This document shows positions 17,371 to 25,227 of a stretch of DNA of 48,271 nucleotides, piece by piece (within the stretch, counting starts at the first letter, position 1; the number at the start of each line of letters is the position of its first letter). Made by a program: the position numbers and the translations under genes. The notes beneath the pieces were generated by a model. That model was not told where the DNA came from and searched no databases. It was given only the letters and a program-made list of their open reading frames with translations. The DNA comes from Flavobacteriaceae bacterium (GTDB lineage Bacteria; Bacteroidota; Bacteroidia; Flavobacteriales; Flavobacteriaceae): assembly GCA_024763365.1 (NCBI GenBank), contig JANTFO010000004.1:1-48271 (forward strand), given 5' to 3'.

Positions 17371-18209
17371 TACAAAAGATTAAGTTTGACAATTGCAAAT
17401 GACCGGGCTAATAAACCTATTTTCATAGTATTAGATACCCTTACACGAGCTTGCATGATTTCATGATAAGGTGTCCTTTTGAGTTTTTTCAATAATTTCC
17501 GATAATAAAGATAAGCTGTGTAAACACCTAATTTTGCCTCTAGCGGAAGCTTTTTGATACCTTGGAGGGCTATGTAAAAATCATTTTCAATATCCTTTAC
17601 AATTTGTTGCTTAGTTGCGTGGTTAAATTGCGATTGGTTCAAATTGGGAAAGTAACTACGGTCGAGTTGCTCTATGTCAGCTTTTATATCACGTAAGAAA
17701 TTCACTTTTTGAAATGCAGAACCCAATTTTTCGGCATAAAATTTCAGTTCATCATATTTTTTCTGGTCTCCCTGAACAAAAACTTTTAAGCACATCAAGC
17801 CTACTACATCTGCTGAGCCGTAAATATAGTCTTGATAATCAGCATATGAATCATAGTTGCTCTGTGTGAGATCACGGCGCATACTTTTTAAAAAGTGCTG
17901 GATTTGAATATCATCAATGTTGTTTTTTTTGACAGTATGCTGAAAAGCATTCAATACAGGATTTAAACTGATGCCATCTTGGAAAGCTTCGTAGTAATCA
18001 TCTTCAAATTTATCCAAGAGCCTTTCTTTTTCAAAACCGTGAAAACTATCAACAATCTCATCGGCCAATCTTACAAAAGCATAAATATTATAAATGTCTT
18101 TCCTTATTTTTGGTGCTAATAAATTGACAGCAAGTGAAAAGGAGGTGCTGTACTTTCTGGTAACAACCTGACTGATCCGCTCAGAGGTTTGATCAAATAA
18201 AGCTTTCAT
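17370..18209 (-). CDS. crtB: Phytoene synthase
   Basis: 279 residues, squalene/phytoene synthase family. It joins two geranylgeranyl diphosphates head to head to make phytoene. The two aspartate-rich Mg-binding motifs are seen: DEIVD at 50-54 (after IYAFVRLA) and LRDIKADIEQLDRSYFP at about 170-186. YGSADVVGLMCLKVF is also typical. It sits 11 bases after crtI and overlaps the next gene by one base. The GGPP synthase gene crtE is not in the window. Confidence 0.93.
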   Translation of the reverse strand: MKALFDQTSERISQVVTRKYSTSFSLAVNLLAPKIRKDIYNIYAFVRLADEIVDSFHGFEKERLLDKFEDDYYEAFQDGISLNPVLNAFQHTVKKNNIDDIQIQHFLKSMRRDLTQSNYDSYADYQDYIYGSADVVGLMCLKVFVQGDQKKYDELKFYAEKLGSAFQKVNFLRDIKADIEQLDRSYFPNLNQSQFNHATKQQIVKDIENDFYIALQGIKKLPLEAKLGVYTAYLYYRKLLKKLKRTPYHEIMQARVRVSNTMKIGLLARSFAIVKLNLL

Positions 18210-18220
18210 TTTTGTAATTT

Positions 18221-19681
18221 TTAGTTAGTAGTTTTTAGGATATGGTCAGCTACAATCTTTCCAGATATCAATGCCGGTGGAACACCAGGGCCGGGAACAG
18301 TTAACTGGCCGGAGAAATACAGATTTTTTAATTTATGATTCTTAATTTTTGGCCTCAAGAATGCAGTTTGTTTTAAAATATTGGCTAAACCGTAGGCATT
18401 TCCTTTATAAGAGTGGTAGTCTTCAATAAAATCATTAACTGCATAAGATCTGTAGAACAGAATATGATCTTTCACAGTTTGTCCTGTTAATTTCTCTAGC
18501 CTGTTCAGTACCATGTCCAGATATTTTAATCTTGTCACAGGTTCGTCCTTTAATCCCGGTGCTATGGGAATTAAAAAAGTAGCGGTTTCTTTGCCCTTAG
18601 GAGCCATGCTAGGGTCAGTTTTTCCGGGGAAACTAGCATAAAATAATGGACTTTCAGGCCATTTTTTACTGTCGTATATTTCTGCAGAATGCTTCTTAAA
18701 GTCTGTGTCAAAGAATAAGGTATGGTGCAATACATTGTCTAATTCCTTGTCAAAAGCAATGTAAAACAATAGTGAGGATGGCGCAAAAGTTTTCTTTGAC
18801 CAATATTTTTCTGAATACCTACGGAAGTGCTCTGGCAGAAGTTGTTCAGTATGATGGTAATCTGCACCACTAATAAAAATATCAGCAGGGAAATAGTCGG
18901 TTTTAGTATTAATACCCACTACTTTATCTTTTTCGATCTCAAATCCTTTTACTTCCTGATTAATATGGTATTTTACTCCCAATTCCTTGCCTAATTCAAC
19001 CATACCTTTTACGACTGCACTCATTCCACCTTTGGGATGCCAGGTGCCTAAACCAAAGTCTGCATAGTTCATAAAATTATAAAATGCTGGGGTATTAGTA
19101 GGCTTGGCACCTAAAAACAGAACTGGAAATTCTAGGATTTGCCTTAGTTTAGGGTTTTTGAATTTCTGATGAATTTTTTTACTGATACTACTAAAGAAAA
19201 GTGGCAACCTTTTCATGGTGTCCAAATTCACCAATTCAAAGGGACTGATCCCAGGCTTATATACCAGATCTTTGATGGCTATGTTATAGTTATTTGCAGC
19301 TTGCGTAATGTACTTTTCTAATTTTTTACCACTTCCTTTCTCAATTTTATCAAATGTTTCAATGATTTCGTATAAAAAAGCTGATATATCAATATAGTCG
19401 TTTTTCTCAAAGTAAACTCGATAGGCCGGATTTAGTTTTTCTATTTTGTAAAAGTCATTAGGTTGTTTTCCAAAATCCTGAAAAAAAGATTCAAATACGT
19501 CAGGCATCCAGTACCAGGTAGGGCCCATATCAAAGGTGAAGCCGTTTTTTTGAAAAACTTGAGCACGGCCCCCCAAGTAATTGTTTTTTTCAAATACATT
19601 TACCTCGTACCCTGCTTTAGCCATGTAGGCTGCAGAAGCGAGACTAGAAAAACCGGATCCTATGATGTTAACTTTTTTCAT
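18221..19681 (-). CDS. crtI: Phytoene desaturase
   Basis: 486 residues from the ATG at 19681; an upstream TTG (19711) would add a run of residues encoded by the repeat region and is rejected. The N-terminus is a Rossmann FAD site (VNIIGSGFSSLASAAYMAKAGYEVNVFEKNNYLGGRA). The C-terminus contains LYFSGQLTVPGPGVPPALISG, a signature of the bacterial CrtI family. It converts phytoene to lycopene by four dehydrogenations. Upstream, two perfect 13-bp repeats separate it from the regulator gene. A carotene isomerase or ketolase paralogue is the main alternative, but the place in the operon favours the desaturase. Confidence 0.93.
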   Translation of the reverse strand: MKKVNIIGSGFSSLASAAYMAKAGYEVNVFEKNNYLGGRAQVFQKNGFTFDMGPTWYWMPDVFESFFQDFGKQPNDFYKIEKLNPAYRVYFEKNDYIDISAFLYEIIETFDKIEKGSGKKLEKYITQAANNYNIAIKDLVYKPGISPFELVNLDTMKRLPLFFSSISKKIHQKFKNPKLRQILEFPVLFLGAKPTNTPAFYNFMNYADFGLGTWHPKGGMSAVVKGMVELGKELGVKYHINQEVKGFEIEKDKVVGINTKTDYFPADIFISGADYHHTEQLLPEHFRRYSEKYWSKKTFAPSSLLFYIAFDKELDNVLHHTLFFDTDFKKHSAEIYDSKKWPESPLFYASFPGKTDPSMAPKGKETATFLIPIAPGLKDEPVTRLKYLDMVLNRLEKLTGQTVKDHILFYRSYAVNDFIEDYHSYKGNAYGLANILKQTAFLRPKIKNHKLKNLYFSGQLTVPGPGVPPALISGKIVADHILKTTN

Positions 19682-19687
19682 GTTTAA

Positions 19688-19695
19688 CAAAAATA
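19688..19695 (-). promoter_or_regulatory. Candidate -7 element just before crtI
   Basis: TATTTTTG read on the minus strand, directly next to the 13-bp tandem repeats and only six bases before the crtI ATG. A start here would give a nearly leaderless mRNA for the carotenoid genes and would place the repeats at the -15 to -40 region where a repressor could block RNA polymerase. Confidence 0.5.
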
Positions 19696-19721
19696 CAAAA
19701 AAGTTAAACAAAAAAGTTAAA
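19696..19721 (-). repeat. Two perfect 13-bp tandem repeats (candidate regulator sites)
   Basis: On the minus strand TTTAACTTTTTTG occurs at 19721-19709 and again at 19708-19696 without a gap, just upstream of the TATTTTTG element of crtI. CarH-type regulators bind direct repeats that overlap the -35 region of their target promoter, so these are good candidate operators for the adjacent B12-MerR protein. The last base of the repeat array is one base from the merR stop. Confidence 0.6.
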
Positions 19722-20621
19722 TCATATATTATTTAACAAATCTTTAATATTTTTGAAGACCTTAATTTTCGGTTTTACAAGGTTTAAATCTATTTCATTG
19801 GTCTTTTGTCCACTTACCCAACATTCACTATCACTACTTTGTAATAATTTTTGGTAGATTTTATCCAGGTAATCATGAATTTGATCTCCCGGAGGGTTCA
19901 CAATAAACTGTGTAACAAAAACGGTATGCTTAAAGATTTTCTGAACTTTCTGCAGGTCACAAAGCGGTATGCTATGCCCTAAAAAGATAGTGTGATATGA
20001 TTTTAGAATCAGTTCATATTGAATATAAAGAAGCCCTAAATTGTGTATTTCATTCTCAGGGAGGAATAAAACAAAGGTTTTATTTTTGTTAGGAATAGAA
20101 CTTTGTGTTTTTTCAATATTGATATGTAATTTATTTTCAATTAATTGAGAGATGAAATGCTCGTGAGCAGGAGAGATCGTGTTAGTCTGCCAAAGAAATC
20201 CTATCATATCCAGAAGCGGTATAAATACTTCTTGAAATATTTCCCTAAAGCTGTACTGTTGCAGTAAACCGAAATAGGTGGCATTAAACAATTGTACATC
20301 AAAACTAAACATGGCCAATTGGAATTGCTTAATGGCTTCATTTTTCATAAGATCACCGAAAGTTAATTCTTTGACAGTAGCTTGAAGTTCTATGGGTTTG
20401 AGTTTGGCTATTTTAGATATTTTCCATCCGTTATTATTTAAAAAACTGATATTGAGTAACTTTTTTAAGTCCTCAATATCATATAACCTTTCATTATTTC
20501 CATGCCTTGTGGGATTAAACAGATCATAACGTTTTTCCCATATCCTTATCGTATGAGCTTTGATCCCGGATAAGTTTTCAAAGTCACTGATGGAAAATTG
20601 ATTTTTTATATTGTTCAACAT
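19722..20621 (-). CDS. MerR-family regulator with B12-binding domain (CarH/LitR-like)
   Basis: 299 residues from the ATG at 20621; the TTG 21 bases upstream is less likely. Residues about 10-75 are a MerR winged helix (FSISDFENLSGIKAHTIRIWEKRY). The C-terminal part matches the cobalamin module of CarH: W144 followed nine residues later by E154-H155 (the Wx9EH motif that caps adenosylcobalamin), then E191-I-H193-N-L-G196, the ExHxxG motif whose His ligates cobalt in CarH. In CarH the residue after the Trp is the His that forms the light-state bis-His adduct; here it is Gln. The gene lies directly upstream of the carotenoid genes, fitting a light-sensing repressor. B12 binding is inferred from motifs. 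Confidence 0.85.
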   Translation of the reverse strand: MLNNIKNQFSISDFENLSGIKAHTIRIWEKRYDLFNPTRHGNNERLYDIEDLKKLLNISFLNNNGWKISKIAKLKPIELQATVKELTFGDLMKNEAIKQFQLAMFSFDVQLFNATYFGLLQQYSFREIFQEVFIPLLDMIGFLWQTNTISPAHEHFISQLIENKLHINIEKTQSSIPNKNKTFVLFLPENEIHNLGLLYIQYELILKSYHTIFLGHSIPLCDLQKVQKIFKHTVFVTQFIVNPPGDQIHDYLDKIYQKLLQSSDSECWVSGQKTNEIDLNLVKPKIKVFKNIKDLLNNI

Positions 20622-20642
20622 AGATATAAATATATTGAACAA
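20611..20642. promoter_or_regulatory. Inverted TTGTTCAA half-sites across the merR start
   Basis: TTGTTCAA at 20611-20618 and its reverse complement at 20635-20642, 16 bases apart, bracket the ATG at 20619-20621. The upstream arm overlaps the -7 element TATTTTTG (20640-20647, minus). The same half-site form TTGTTnAA recurs upstream of crtI. This suggests autoregulation, but AT richness makes chance matches easy. Confidence 0.45.
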
Positions 20643-20647
20643 AAATA
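20640..20647 (-). promoter_or_regulatory. -7 element of the merR-carotenoid operon
   Basis: TATTTTTG on the minus strand, about 19 bases before the merR ATG. I see no good -33 element. It would start the whole regulator-carotenoid-receptor transcript. Confidence 0.45.
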
Positions 20648-20681
20648 TTAAAAATATTTAAAACTTATAACTTGTTGAAAT

Positions 20682-21050
20682 TTATATATTGCTTAAATAG
20701 GTGTTAATAATTTCTTTAATACTTTCTCCTTTGACCATTTTGTAATTAATGCCAGCTTCAATAACTTCAGCTTTGAAGTATTTACCAATATGTCCGACCA
20801 AGAAAATGTCAATTCCTTTCAAAAGATCGATGATTTCGCGGTGGGAGTGTTTGCCATGATTGTGTCCGTGTCCATGTCCGTGTCCATGTCCGTGTCCGTG
20901 GTGATGATCATCCTCATGCTTGTGTGTATTAGTTAAATATTGAACGTCATTAACCTCTTTGTTTTTAACCTCATAAATAGCAAACTCTTTAGCTCGGCCT
21001 GTACGTTTGGCTATGTGTTTGCGGTCGTTGGTTGGAATGGCTATTTTCAT
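20682..21050 (-). CDS. NifX/NafY-like dinitrogenase cofactor domain protein with His-Gly tract
   Basis: 122 residues. The N-terminal MKIAIPTNDRKHIAKRTGRAKEFAIYEV and C-terminal VGHIGKYFKAEVIEAGINYKMVKG match the NifX/NifB/NafY metallocluster-carrier domain (PF02579). Between them lies a His-rich insert at about 44-69 of alternating Gly-His pairs, which may bind Ni, Co, Zn or Fe. No nif genes are nearby, so a general metal or cofactor-binding role is more likely than nitrogen fixation. It follows the terminator of the cytochrome bd operon and precedes merR by 60 bases. Confidence 0.82.
   Translation of the reverse strand: MKIAIPTNDRKHIAKRTGRAKEFAIYEVKNKEVNDVQYLTNTHKHEDDHHHGHGHGHGHGHGHNHGKHSHREIIDLLKGIDIFLVGHIGKYFKAEVIEAGINYKMVKGESIKEIINTYLSNI
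20863..20898. repeat. In-frame hexanucleotide repeat encoding the His-Gly tract
   Basis: Six copies of TGTCC(G/A), alternating G and A in the last position except for the final unit. Slippage would change the number of Gly-His pairs by one without shifting frame, so the metal-binding tract may vary in length between strains. Confidence 0.8.
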
Positions 21051-21062
21051 GATAGATTAGTT

Positions 21063-21106
21063 TAAAAAAAAGTTGCCTTCATTGATTAACAAAATAAAGG
21101 CAACTT
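21063..21106 (-). terminator. Intrinsic terminator of the cytochrome bd operon
   Basis: Arms AAGTTGCCTT and AAGGCAACTT are perfect reverse complements around a 17-nt loop, with a run of T on the minus strand after the stem. It lies between the 47-residue peptide gene and the NifX-like gene, whose ATG is only about a dozen bases further on, so the latter probably depends on read-through or on an unseen promoter. Confidence 0.85.
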
Positions 21107-21118
21107 ATCAAATATCAA

Positions 21119-21262
21119 TTAATTAAGGTTTTCAGTTTTTTCAACCGATTCATTTATAGGGTACTTTTTTTCATAAATTCTAATAGCCCAAAGCGATAAC
21201 TTGTAGGTTAGATATATAAAAAAAGGCCATCCGAGATAGGTGAGTATTTCTTTAATGTACAT
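21119..21262 (-). CDS. 47-residue membrane peptide, possible CydX/CydS-like subunit of cytochrome bd
   Basis: ATG at 21262-21260 and TAA at 21121-21119 give 47 residues. The N-terminal half is a single hydrophobic helix rich in Trp and Tyr (EILTYLGWPFFIYLTYKL), followed by an amphipathic and charged tail. It starts 27 bases after the cydB stop and ends 13 bases before the intrinsic terminator, so it is the last gene of the cyd transcription unit. Position, size and a lone helix are those of the small third subunits CydX, CydS or CydH of bd oxidases, although the sequence is not obviously homologous to the E. coli peptide. Function is inferred from context. Confidence 0.7.
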   Translation of the reverse strand: MYIKEILTYLGWPFFIYLTYKLSLWAIRIYEKKYPINESVEKTENLN

Positions 21263-21289
21263 ATTCTTTAAATTTATAGGTTTTAATAA

Positions 21290-22471
21290 TTAGTATGCGT
21301 GCCCATCAGCGTTGACTTCTTCTTGTGATATCTTACTGGCATCCATTTTACGCCAAGCGTAAACAATATATGCTAACACAAAAGGCACCATTAAGGAGAC
21401 ATAACTCATCGCTATCAAAGTAAATTTACTGGACGATGCATTTTCTATTGTAAGTGAATCTTGTAGGTTAAAAGTAGACGGATAGAAAGCAGTATTGTTA
21501 TAACCTGCAACAAAAAATAAAGTCAAAACAGTGAGCACCGTGCCAATCCCAGTAAACCAAATACCATTTTCAGAACTTGCGAAAAGGCTACGGTATAAAC
21601 CCCAAAGTACTCCAATGAGCCCAATGAGTAGTAGTATTAGTACAACTGGCATTTCCAGATAATTATGCAGATACTTATTCGTTTCCAGAAAAACTTCTTT
21701 TGTTTCCGGGTTTACTGCAAAACCCTTAAGCAATAAAAGTCTTATAAACCAAAACAAAAAGAAAACCAAAAATATTGCGGCATTAATTTTTAATTTTTGT
21801 TTACTTCGATTAACTAACTCCTGGTGGTCAATACTTTTAATAAAATATTGTAAAGCCAATGTTCTGGCTAAGAAAAAAACGGCTAATCCTAGAGTGATAT
21901 TTTGTAGAAATGCCAAATTTTCAAGTGTCCATAAAGCTTCTAAACCATGGAATGGAGTTTGCCAGGCAGATATAATCGACGAACCTGTGTTCTCAAAGTC
22001 TACGATGTTCATTTTGTTTACTGAAAACTGAGAACCGGTAAAGAATGTAGATACAGCTGTACCTAATAAAATACTACCCAAAAGACCGTTAATATATAAA
22101 AATATTTCATAGGTTTTGGCACCCAAAAAATTACCTACTTTCGTTCGGTATTCGTATGAAACCGCTTGAATAATGAATGCAAAGAGAATGGCCATCCATA
22201 CCCAATAAGCACCACCAAAACTGGTTGAATAAAAAAGTGGAAAAGAAGCAAAGAATGCTCCGCCAAAAGTAACCAAGGTAGTAAAAGTAAATTCCCATTT
22301 TCTACCTAGTATATTAATAATAATTTTTCGTTCGTCATCTGTTTTACCTATACTGTAAATTAGCGTTTGACCGCCTTGTACAAATAATAGAAAAACTAAT
22401 AAAGCTCCTAATAGTGAGATAATTGCCCACCAATATTGCTGTAATTGTAAATATGATAATTGTTCAAACAT
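21290..22471 (-). CDS. cydB: Cytochrome bd oxidase subunit II
   Basis: 393 residues with about eight or nine helices. The N-terminus YLQLQQYWWAIISLLGALLVFLLFVQGGQTLIYSIGKTDDERKIIINILGRKWEFTFTTLVTFGGAFFASFPLFYS contains the typical CydB Gly-rich helix and the conserved W-E-T segment. CydB forms the membrane heterodimer with CydA and reduces O2 at low oxygen. Twelve bases separate it from cydA, and a small peptide gene follows. Confidence 0.95.
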   Translation of the reverse strand: MFEQLSYLQLQQYWWAIISLLGALLVFLLFVQGGQTLIYSIGKTDDERKIIINILGRKWEFTFTTLVTFGGAFFASFPLFYSTSFGGAYWVWMAILFAFIIQAVSYEYRTKVGNFLGAKTYEIFLYINGLLGSILLGTAVSTFFTGSQFSVNKMNIVDFENTGSSIISAWQTPFHGLEALWTLENLAFLQNITLGLAVFFLARTLALQYFIKSIDHQELVNRSKQKLKINAAIFLVFFLFWFIRLLLLKGFAVNPETKEVFLETNKYLHNYLEMPVVLILLLIGLIGVLWGLYRSLFASSENGIWFTGIGTVLTVLTLFFVAGYNNTAFYPSTFNLQDSLTIENASSSKFTLIAMSYVSLMVPFVLAYIVYAWRKMDASKISQEEVNADGHAY

Positions 22472-22483
22472 GATGATGCATTT

Positions 22484-24019
22484 TTAATGTTTATTTCCTT
22501 TTTTTATTTTATGGAGTATAATCTTAATATCTGCTATAAGTAGTATGGTAAATACAACAAGAAACAAGAAAAATGTAATTTGCACGCTATAAGTATCAAT
22601 TTTAGATACTGCTACAAGATTGGGCATTAGATCTTGAATTACCCATGGTTGTCTTCCTACTTCTGCGACTACCCATCCTGCTTCTGTTGCCACATAAGCC
22701 AAAGGTATGGTCCATACAGCTATCCATAATAACCATCTCATTTTGGGAAGTTTATTTTTATACATGAAGTAAACGAGTAGTATAAATAGAATAAGGAAAT
22801 GTGTGCCCAAGATAACCATGGTGTGGAATGAATAAAAGCTCATTTTCACATTAGGTACTAATAAATGAGGATCTTTTCCAAAATAATAACCATAGCCAAA
22901 ATGTTCAAAATTATCTTCAAAAATCTTCAGGTTTTTGGCAGCGGCTACTTCATCACCGGCTTTTTTTGCTTTTTTATATGCTGCTAACCCATCTATTGAT
23001 TTTTTACCTAGCGCTATGCGTTCTTCATAAGATGGAATATTTTGCTTTTTATTACCGTGAACCAGATCTCTGATACCTGGTACAAATGCGTCCGGATCAA
23101 GGAACGCCAGATAGGAGAGCGCATTAGGAATTTCAATTTCCAGTGCAAAATTTTCCTTGTTAGGTTGTTGAGGATCTCTTTCACCAAACAGGCCTAAAGC
23201 TATCAGTGGAGCACTTTGTTGTCCATCATAAAGACCTTCCATAGCAGCCAATTTCATAGGCTGGTATTTGGCAACTACTCTAGCGGACTCATCACCGGTA
23301 AGGAATGTAGCTAAAGAAGCGGCTAAACCAAAAACCGAAGCAATGATGATAGATCGCTTAGCTAAAATTACATTTTTGTTTTTAAGTAAATACCACGCAC
23401 TGATCCCGGCTACGAAAACGGCTGCAACTATATATGACGACACTAAAGTATGTACAAATTTATTGGCAGCAACAGGGTTTAAAAGCACTTCCCAGAAATT
23501 GTCCATTTCATTACGCATGGTATCAGGATTGAAATGCATACCTATGGGGTTTTGCATCCAGCCATTGGCAACTAAGATCCATAGTGCTGATAGGTTAGAT
23601 CCAATTGCGACAAGCCAAGTGGATAGTAAATGTACTTTTTGACTCACTTTATTCCATCCAAAAAACATGATGGCGATAAAAGTAGATTCCATAAAGAAGG
23701 CCATAATTCCTTCAATTGCCAAGGGTGCTCCAAAAATATCACCTACAAACCATGAGTAATTAGACCAGTTTGTTCCAAACTCAAACTCCAGTATGATTCC
23801 TGTGGCTACACCAATAGCAAAGTTGACACCAAAAACACCCATCCAAAACTTGGTAATTTCTTTCCATTTTGGATCCTGTGTTTTAACATAGATACTTTCC
23901 ATAAAAGCTATGATAAAAGTAATACCCAATGTCAGCGGAACGAATATCCAATGATACATGGCAGTAAGTGCAAATTGGGCTCTAGACCAATTAATTAAAC
24001 TCCAATCTATTGATTCCAT
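22484..24019 (-). CDS. cydA: Cytochrome bd oxidase subunit I
   Basis: 511 residues. Haem ligand candidates are visible: His22 in TAMYHWIFVPLTLG (haem b595 ligand position) and the His of NKFVHTLVSSY (b558). The haem d region contains EGIMAFFMESTFIAIMFFGW, and GRQPWVIQDLMPN is a CydA hallmark near the C-terminus. The Q-loop region (about 255-345) faces the outside and binds quinol. The enzyme oxidises menaquinol and reduces O2 without pumping protons. It lies 41 bases after the SQR-like gene. Confidence 0.96.
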   Translation of the reverse strand: MESIDWSLINWSRAQFALTAMYHWIFVPLTLGITFIIAFMESIYVKTQDPKWKEITKFWMGVFGVNFAIGVATGIILEFEFGTNWSNYSWFVGDIFGAPLAIEGIMAFFMESTFIAIMFFGWNKVSQKVHLLSTWLVAIGSNLSALWILVANGWMQNPIGMHFNPDTMRNEMDNFWEVLLNPVAANKFVHTLVSSYIVAAVFVAGISAWYLLKNKNVILAKRSIIIASVFGLAASLATFLTGDESARVVAKYQPMKLAAMEGLYDGQQSAPLIALGLFGERDPQQPNKENFALEIEIPNALSYLAFLDPDAFVPGIRDLVHGNKKQNIPSYEERIALGKKSIDGLAAYKKAKKAGDEVAAAKNLKIFEDNFEHFGYGYYFGKDPHLLVPNVKMSFYSFHTMVILGTHFLILFILLVYFMYKNKLPKMRWLLWIAVWTIPLAYVATEAGWVVAEVGRQPWVIQDLMPNLVAVSKIDTYSVQITFFLFLVVFTILLIADIKIILHKIKKGNKH

Positions 24020-24060
24020 TATATAAATATTTAATATTAAATAATTGTTTTATTTGTTCA

Positions 24061-25227
24061 TTACATCCCCGGTATTCTAAACATGCGTTTCATTTTAGAT
24101 TTTTTATAGTACCATCCCCAGGCTTTTTTGAGCCAATGTCCTACTATTGGTAAAGGTATTATAATTTCTTTTTTGGCGGTTCTCATTACAAAAGCTGCCC
24201 CGTCTCCGCTGTCCATCACGCATATAATATGGAGTTTTTCCCAGTAACTTTTTCTTTTACCTTTGTGTTTTATCTTGTTGTTGAAATTATAAGTGGCTAT
24301 ATCTGCCATCACCTCAGCAACATGTCCTTGTTTAGCCGCCCAGGGGTGATCAATAATGGCTGCCGCATCACCTATGGCGTATATATTTTTGTGCCCCTCA
24401 ACTCTACACATTTCATTTATTTCTATAAAACCGGTTTCATTTTGAGGGAGGTCAGATTCTTTGATGATTTTAAGGCCATCTCCTCCTGAAATAAAGAGGT
24501 TTAGATCAGTATTCATTAGGATGTCGTCAGCAAAAAGAATAGCATTTTGTGTAAATTCTTTAATACTTTTACCAAAATGGGTATGTACTTTATATCGTTT
24601 AAAAAAACTATCCATTTTAGTAAATGCCGTATTTCCCATTCGTTTCCCCGGTTCGGCCATGGGTGCATAGAAAGTAAGCTTAAATTTATCTTGTAAGCCT
24701 TTTTCTTTCAGCATGACACTAATGTTAAATAAGAGCTCAAAAGCGGGGCCACCTCTTACAGTTGTTGCTGTGGGATCTTTGGGGTTACCACCAAAGCCTA
24801 CCGTAATATGTCCGCTACCTTTAGCAATTAAGTTTTCAATTTTTTTCTTGATAATTGTAGACTCCTCCGGTTTACCGCAAATTGAATGTGTAAACTCTAA
24901 TCCGGGAATTGGGTATTTACCCATACCTAATGCAATGAACAAATAATCAAATTCAAAACTTTTCGTAGCTGTATGAATTACATTTTTCTGCGCTTCGATT
25001 TTAGTGATCTTATCGATGATGACTTTAAAATCATGTCTTTTTGCTAAATCGGATAACTTAAGTTGGGTATCTTCAAAACTCCTTTTGCCTACAGGAATCC
25101 ATATAGATACCGGATAAATAAACATATAATCTCTATCCGAAATCAATGTGACTTCGTATTTATATTTTTTGAGCTTTATGGCTGCTTCAAGTCCGGCAAA
25201 TCCCCCTCCAAGTATTAGTATTCTCAT
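24061..25227 (-). CDS. SQR-like FAD-dependent NAD(P)/sulfide:quinone oxidoreductase family protein
   Basis: 388 residues. N-terminal FAD site ILILGGGFAGLEAA and a second Rossmann part around VGFGGNPKD. The C-terminus has IYAIGDAAAIIDHPWAAKQGHVAEVMA. HSIC (Cys117) and ICVMDSGDGAAFV resemble cysteine regions of sulfide:quinone reductase, but the middle redox cysteine site reads ATTVRGGPAFE, with no Cys. The protein may therefore be a membrane-bound dehydrogenase feeding quinone with another donor, or a divergent sulfide enzyme. Its start overlaps the DUF4492 stop by one base and cydA follows, linking it to quinol oxidation. Confidence 0.8.
   Translation of the reverse strand: MRILILGGGFAGLEAAIKLKKYKYEVTLISDRDYMFIYPVSIWIPVGKRSFEDTQLKLSDLAKRHDFKVIIDKITKIEAQKNVIHTATKSFEFDYLFIALGMGKYPIPGLEFTHSICGKPEESTIIKKKIENLIAKGSGHITVGFGGNPKDPTATTVRGGPAFELLFNISVMLKEKGLQDKFKLTFYAPMAEPGKRMGNTAFTKMDSFFKRYKVHTHFGKSIKEFTQNAILFADDILMNTDLNLFISGGDGLKIIKESDLPQNETGFIEINEMCRVEGHKNIYAIGDAAAIIDHPWAAKQGHVAEVMADIATYNFNNKIKHKGKRKSYWEKLHIICVMDSGDGAAFVMRTAKKEIIIPLPIVGHWLKKAWGWYYKKSKMKRMFRIPGM

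Noticed and set aside
20858-20905. Short tandem repeats resembling a CRISPR or minisatellite
   Set aside because: The unit is only six bases, has no spacers and encodes the His-Gly tract of the NifX-like protein in frame.
20682-21050. Nitrogen-fixation gene cluster
   Set aside because: Only a single NifX-like domain and an unrelated NifU-domain scaffold are found; no nifH, D, K, E, N or B is present.
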